64,000 bases of DNA, from the NCBI GenBank assembly GCA_016987375.1, contig PJRA01000274.1, positions 1,136,656-1,200,655 of the forward strand, given 5' to 3'. Shown piece after piece: positions 62,101 through 64,000 of this stretch. The translations under genes and the position numbers were made by a program. Below the pieces are notes generated by a model. It was not told the origin of the DNA and did no database searches. It was given only the letters and a program-made list of their open reading frames with translations. Position 1 is the stretch's first letter. Each line of letters opens with the position of its first letter. The DNA is from Brachionus koreanus (lineage: Eukaryota; Rotifera; Eurotatoria; Ploima; Brachionidae).

Positions 62101-62970
62101 CAATACATTGATAAAAGCCAGAATGCTTTATTCGAAAATCAATTTTAAAGTAATTGCATGATTCAGCAGCCTTAAAAAAGATTTTCAAATAAATTTAGTT
62201 AGATTTTCAAAAATACATCTGAATTATCCAAGTCAGTATTGTCACAAAAAATTCTTGGTACACCATTCTGCTCCGAATTCGAATCATTTAAATAAATACT
62301 ATCATAAATAACAGTTTCAGGAGGAACTATCTAAATTTTAGAATTAAAAAAGTATCTTGATTTTCTAAGACTTTTACTTCATTTATTGAAATGAAATAAC
62401 CACAATCATCATTGAAAAATGGAGATTGAGTATTCGCACTTACTACAACAATATTAGCTATCAAATAAGCCTGGAAAATATAAAATATTATTGAAAGTAA
62501 AGGATTTAAAAAAAAAATACTGATTGTTTTATTAGTCCGGAATCAGTTGCTACAATGGTAAATTGATACTTTGTCTTTGAAAATTTTAGACAAACTTTTT
62601 TAATTAATTTTATTTTAAAATGGTTACTTGTCTATAAAACGGAGAGAATAGGCTTACACTTCCCGTACTAGCATTTATTTTGAAAAAGCCATTTGAATCT
62701 ATTAGAGAGTAATTAATTGGATATGCTTCCTTATTTGTAGATGCAGTAACAATCAAAATTTCTATAAAATTTTTAGAATTTTTTTAAAATTAAAATTGTT
62801 TATAATATCTAATTCTTTTTAAAATTACCAGTATTTAAAGGAATGTTTTCATACAAGACAACATTTTCTGCTTTTTTTATAGTGTTTTCAGAAAAAATCG
62901 GTTCTGTTTTAAAAATTGGAGATTGCGAAATCAATATTAAGTAGAAAATAATAGTATTAACATCAAGCAT
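56165..62970 (-). CDS. divergent cadherin lacking most calcium motifs, CDH23-type membrane-adjacent domain
   Basis: Type I protein of about 1770 residues in 21 exons. Exon starts and ends by high coordinate: 62970-62829, 62761-62660, 62594-62521, 62470-62378, 62330-62217, 62170-62036, 61984-61877, 61827-61285, 61236-60602, 60549-60189, 60136-60010, 59951-59680, 59637-59260, 59194-59012, 58959-58237, 58181-57956, 57907-57656, 57592-57428, 56949-56658, 56606-56474, 56419-56165. The signal peptide is MLDVNTIIFYLILISQS. Roughly 12-13 cadherin-like repeats are visible from recurring APVFEFQEYTF, SPYFENL, RPIFLRNY, PPIFIQNY, YPIFEFPN and LPRFERD linkers, but DxNDN and LDRE motifs are nearly absent. 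A membrane-adjacent domain like that of CDH23 (FFKDDINRILARES ... KKILDFEESQ) precedes a TM (about 1714-1737) and a short tail. A donor at 56193 may splice to the downstream exon at 55767. Confidence 0.85.
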
Positions 62971-63616
62971 TGTTAGTAATTTTAGAAAAAACAAAAAAAA
63001 AACGATACCAACTGACACAAACTTAATGCTTAATTGCTATAACTCGGTCATGTGTCCAGGACGTCATTATTAATTTATCTATTCTTGATTAAAAAAAAAG
63101 ATAAAACAGAGGCGAACAAATGAACCATTTCAAACAAAATTGCCTCTAAATTTATTCAGCTTCAATTATTTTTATCGAAGTTTGTAATATTTATGAGCAA
63201 TTGTTTTTATTTAGATCACTAATTAAGACGAAATTATCTAGATTTTAATAATATTTATAAAAAAATTTTTTTTTAATTTTTATTTAAAAATGATTAAAAA
63301 TATTAGTTTTGAAACAATTATAGGTTTGTTATTAAAGTAATTGAAGTAAAAAAAAAATTAACCTGAATAAATGTTGAAAAATCATTACATAGTTTTTTAT
63401 TAGGTTTTAAATACCACATTTTGCAGCTTGATTCAATATAAAAAATACTTTTGAACTAAACCGGATAAAAATTTAAAAATAAAAACAACCTTCAGCTCAT
63501 TAAATTCATTATTAAGCTAAATTTTTGTCTTTTTCGAAAGAAGGATTTTGAAGTTCAACACTAATAGAAGGTATATTCACACTAATGGAAGCATAACTTT
63601 GTGACTGTTTGATTAA
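62971..63616. other. intergenic, AT-rich
   Basis: Upstream region of the second cadherin and 3' flank of the right-edge gene. No coding run or repeat was recognised. Confidence 0.6.
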
Positions 63617-63987
63617 TTATTTATCAAATTTAGATTTGCTTCCAAGATTCGTTCGCCAATTGTTTTTAGCAGCTTTGTATTTCAACGGATAATTGGACTT
63701 AAAAATAAAGTAAAAATTATTTGAATTTTTTTTCAATATAATTAACTGATTGTACAGAATTTATTTTTACGAAATATTTAAAATTTTTCACAACATTAAA
63801 TATTATACTAATAACTTACTTGGATCAAATAATTCCAAAAGTTACTTAACAGTTTATTATTTTAAATATTTTAAAAACTAAAAAAAAAAGAAAATTTTGA
63901 CAATTACCTTTGAGGGAGCTTTTTTTGATCCATATTTTGATTTGGGTAAAATTGAGTAAAATCAAAATTTTCAACAGAATATGTATC
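63617..63987 (-). CDS. 3' end of an unidentified gene, cut by the window edge
   Basis: Three phase-consistent exons: 63987-63908, 63844-63820 (only 25 bases) and 63697-63617. Each has a clear acceptor (for example TTTCAG before 63987) and donor (GTAAGT after 63820). Together they give 61 residues and a TAA. The peptide runs DTYSVENFDFTQFYPNQ..., then NFWNYLIQ, then SNYPLKYKAAKNNWRTNLG and a basic end. The N-terminal part lies outside the window. I do not recognise it. Confidence 0.5.
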
Positions 63988-64000
63988 CTGAAATGGAATT

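Noticed and set aside
56165..62970. Second cadherin as a pseudogene
   Set aside because: Twenty-one exons keep phase, splice sites and no stops; loss of calcium motifs alone does not make it dead.
1..64000. CRISPR arrays, operons or bacterial insertion sequences
   Set aside because: No regularly spaced repeats or prokaryotic gene organisation; all recognisable genes are spliced animal genes.

Overview
The window looks like nuclear DNA of a small, very AT-rich invertebrate genome. It holds spliced animal genes with many introns of about 50-60 bases, GT-AG splice sites, one assembly gap (N run), and short DNA transposons plus a tRNA-derived SINE. The gene set (ORAI, nicotinic-type receptor, MOB2, 14-3-3 epsilon, INTS13, KMT5, TMEM86, long cadherins) is metazoan. 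Compact introns and extreme AT content would suit a monogonont rotifer such as Brachionus, but that placement is inference; no diagnostic marker is present.

Layout. 1-408 (-): 5' end of an unidentified gene. 914-1849 (-): ORAI calcium channel, single exon. 5632-7606 (+): alpha-type nicotinic receptor subunit, seven exons, with an unusual pore. 8274-12263 (-): MOB2 with a long N-terminal extension and a nested inverted-repeat element in an intron. 12264-17107: gene-poor. 17108-18007: TA-flanked terminal inverted repeats around the N gap. 19144-20005 (-): 14-3-3 epsilon. 20006-25912: gene desert. 25913-28538 (-): INTS13/Asunder, eleven exons, divergent from KMT5 (H4K20 methyltransferase) at 29393-30944 (+). 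30945-33991: transposon-rich, with a piggyBac-like MITE and a pogo-like element split by a SINE. 33992-35018 (+): TMEM86/YhhN. 39611-46742 (+): CDH23-like cadherin. 48308-49758 and 50203-51402 (+): tandem serine-hydrolase-like genes. 53609-55759 (-): orphan single-pass membrane protein. 56165-62970 (-): a second, strongly diverged cadherin. 63617-63987 (-): 3' end of another unidentified gene.

Most neighbours look functionally unrelated, as is normal in animal genomes. The exceptions are the tandem hydrolase duplicates and two cadherins that both end in a CDH23-type membrane-adjacent domain. These converge with the hydrolases and the orphan membrane protein between them. One cadherin keeps its calcium motifs and carries a C-terminal PDZ-type ligand; the other has lost nearly all recognisable calcium motifs.

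Exon structures were built by hand from splice consensus, phase continuity and family similarity. Every multi-exon model given has a length divisible by three.
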